Shown here in pieces: positions 5,406 through 6,332 of a DNA stretch of 6,332 nucleotides. Below the pieces are notes generated by a model. It made no database searches and was not told where the DNA came from. It worked only from the letters and a program-made list of their open reading frames with translations. Within the stretch, counting starts at the first letter, position 1. Each line of letters begins with the position of its first letter. The translations under genes were made by a program, and so were the position numbers. Source of the DNA: Caldilineaceae bacterium (GTDB lineage: Bacteria; Chloroflexota; Anaerolineae; Caldilineales; Caldilineaceae); the NCBI GenBank assembly GCA_024643705.1, contig JAHEML010000238.1:1-6332 (forward strand). Direction: 5' to 3'.

Positions 5406-6164
5406 GTGGTCGACAACGAGCGCTTGACCAACAAACGTCCGACGGACGATACCATACAGGATCACTTTTCTAATGGTCAAAAGATTGACCGTCAGCCGCG
5501 TGAACCTGGGTTGGATGACGTCAAACCTGACGCTGCTGGGTCTGAACCTGTGTTATCTCAGACTTCGTCATCTCAGGGCGTGTCATCCCAGCGGGCAGCA
5601 GAGGCTTTGTTAATCAACCAAGCCAAACAGGATGCCAAGGCGTTTGGTCTTCTGTACGAACGCTACGTAGACCGTATTTATGCCTACATTTACAACCGAA
5701 CCCATAACGTCCAGGAGACAGAAGACCTGACGGCCCGCACCTTTTACCGGGCGTTGGCTAAACTGGACAGTTACGAGGATCGGGGGTTGCCCTTTTCGGC
5801 CTGGCTCTATCGCATCGCCCACAATCTGGTCGCCAATCACCACCGGGACAACAGCCGCCGACAATTCGTCCCGCTAGAAATTCTCAATATCCCGGGGCAA
5901 CGGCGCAACGAGCCAGAAGAAGTGATCGACAGGGAAGAAGAACACGAAACCCTGTGGCAAGCCATCGAACGCCTGCCTGCCGAGAGGCGCGATCTTCTGA
6001 TTTACAAATTTGGCAATCGCCTCTCCAATCTGGAGATCGGTGAATTGATGGAGAAGAGCGAAGGCGCGATCAAATCCCTCTATTTTCGGACACTGGCCGC
6101 GCTGCGCAAGGATTTGAAAGAAGACACTGTGGGAAAGGAAGATGGGGATGAACCAGGGGAATAG
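5406..6164 (+). CDS. ECF-like sigma-70 family RNA polymerase sigma factor
   Basis: The 252-residue protein has a sigma-70 region 2 at about residues 74-150 (AFGLLYERYVDRIYAYIYNR, then EDLTARTFYRALAKLDSY and PFSAWLYRIAHNLVANHHRD) and a region 4 at about 181-236 (LWQAIERLPAERRDLLIYKF, then the helix-turn-helix LSNLEIGELMEKSEGAIKSLYFRTLAALRKDL). Regions 1 and 3 are absent, as in ECF sigma factors, which direct RNA polymerase to a small stress or envelope regulon. Unusual are the 70-residue N-terminal tail, which is polar and rich in Asp, Pro, Ser and Gln and probably disordered, and an acidic C-terminal tail. The tail includes a degenerate 15-bp repeat reading LSQTS-SSQGV-SSQRA. The GTG start at 5406 has AAGGTG upstream; a later start would shorten the tail without touching the domains. 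The 3' end overlaps the next ORF by 17 bp, the usual arrangement of a sigma factor and its translationally coupled regulator. Confidence 0.93.
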   Translation: MVDNERLTNKRPTDDTIQDHFSNGQKIDRQPREPGLDDVKPDAAGSEPVLSQTSSSQGVSSQRAAEALLINQAKQDAKAFGLLYERYVDRIYAYIYNRTHNVQETEDLTARTFYRALAKLDSYEDRGLPFSAWLYRIAHNLVANHHRDNSRRQFVPLEILNIPGQRRNEPEEVIDREEEHETLWQAIERLPAERRDLLIYKFGNRLSNLEIGELMEKSEGAIKSLYFRTLAALRKDLKEDTVGKEDGDEPGE

Positions 6165-6332
6165 CACCACAAACAGCTACTGGCAGTGGGCCACCGCGTG
6201 GGGTTCACTGTGGCCCACAACTCTGTCGGAGAGAATTCCACAGGGTTGGTTGGAAATGGTCGGCTGGGTATCCACAGACGAAGAGACCGACGAACACCCA
6301 ATCAATATCCTAAATGCCCACGCGCAAGGGCT
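6148..6332 (+). CDS. Unrecognised ORF coupled to the sigma factor, N-terminal part (possible anti-sigma factor)
   Basis: An open plus-strand frame of 61 codons begins at ATG 6148 and runs off the right edge with no stop. The translation starts MNQGNSTTNSYWQWATAWGS and is rich in Trp, later acidic (STDEETDEH). AAGGAAG at 6135-6141, 6 nt upstream, is a reasonable ribosome site inside the sigma gene; an in-frame ATG at 6142 is too close to it. The start overlaps the last 17 bp of the sigma gene in another frame, which suggests translational coupling. The position is where a cognate anti-sigma factor would normally lie, but the visible part shows no zinc-finger HxxxCxxC motif or membrane segment and I do not recognise its family. 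The competing minus-strand frame here is rich in Ser, Pro and Trp and looks like a shadow. Confidence 0.55.
   Translation, partial: MNQGNSTTNSYWQWATAWGSLWPTTLSERIPQGWLEMVGWVSTDEETDEHPINILNAHAQG

Noticed and set aside
6080..6301. Minus-strand frame of 73 codons at the right end
   Set aside because: Its 3' part is antisense to the sigma region 4, composition is Ser/Pro/Trp-rich, and the plus-strand frame from 6148 has a better start context.

Overview
The window looks like a piece of bacterial chromosome of moderately high G+C with loosely packed genes on both strands. Gene content and intergenic style (a YhfC-type membrane protease, an ECF-like sigma factor with a long N-terminal tail, and intergenic DNA full of short GC-rich palindromes) suggest a member of the Chloroflexota. 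That placement rests on general resemblance only; no rRNA or other phylogenetic marker is present. No tRNA, rRNA, CRISPR array or transposase gene was seen.

Layout from left to right. Positions 1-657 hold a small minus-strand operon: a GNAT N-acetyltransferase followed 9 bp later by the start of a DUF1905-type gene that runs off the left edge. Positions 658-993 are non-coding, with an extended -10 promoter candidate for the GNAT gene and a cluster of four GC-rich hairpins that looks like a palindromic repeat element. A small plus-strand EamA/DMT-type membrane protein follows (994-1443). Its stop codon lies inside a 17-bp tandem duplication, followed by a near-perfect rho-independent terminator with a 20-bp stem. 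Facing it on the minus strand is a complete catalase-peroxidase gene, katG (1589-3826). Upstream of katG on the same strand are a NUDIX hydrolase (3937-4386) and a YhfC-family intramembrane protease (4383-5195), which overlap by ATGA. A divergent intergenic region (5196-5405) then leads to a plus-strand ECF-like sigma factor (5406-6164), whose end overlaps the start of an unrecognised ORF that continues past the right edge.

Functionally the centre has a stress theme: peroxide detoxification (KatG), a NUDIX hydrolase of unknown substrate, and a regulatory pair formed by a sigma factor plus an unknown protein in the position usual for an anti-sigma factor, next to a membrane protease. The last connection is inference from position.

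The most unusual feature is at the katG start. Four perfect, head-to-tail copies of a 15-bp unit each carry a Shine-Dalgarno sequence plus an ATG, all in the same frame. They create four stacked translation starts and a repeated Met-Asp-Gly-Asp-Asn N-terminus that KatG proteins normally lack.
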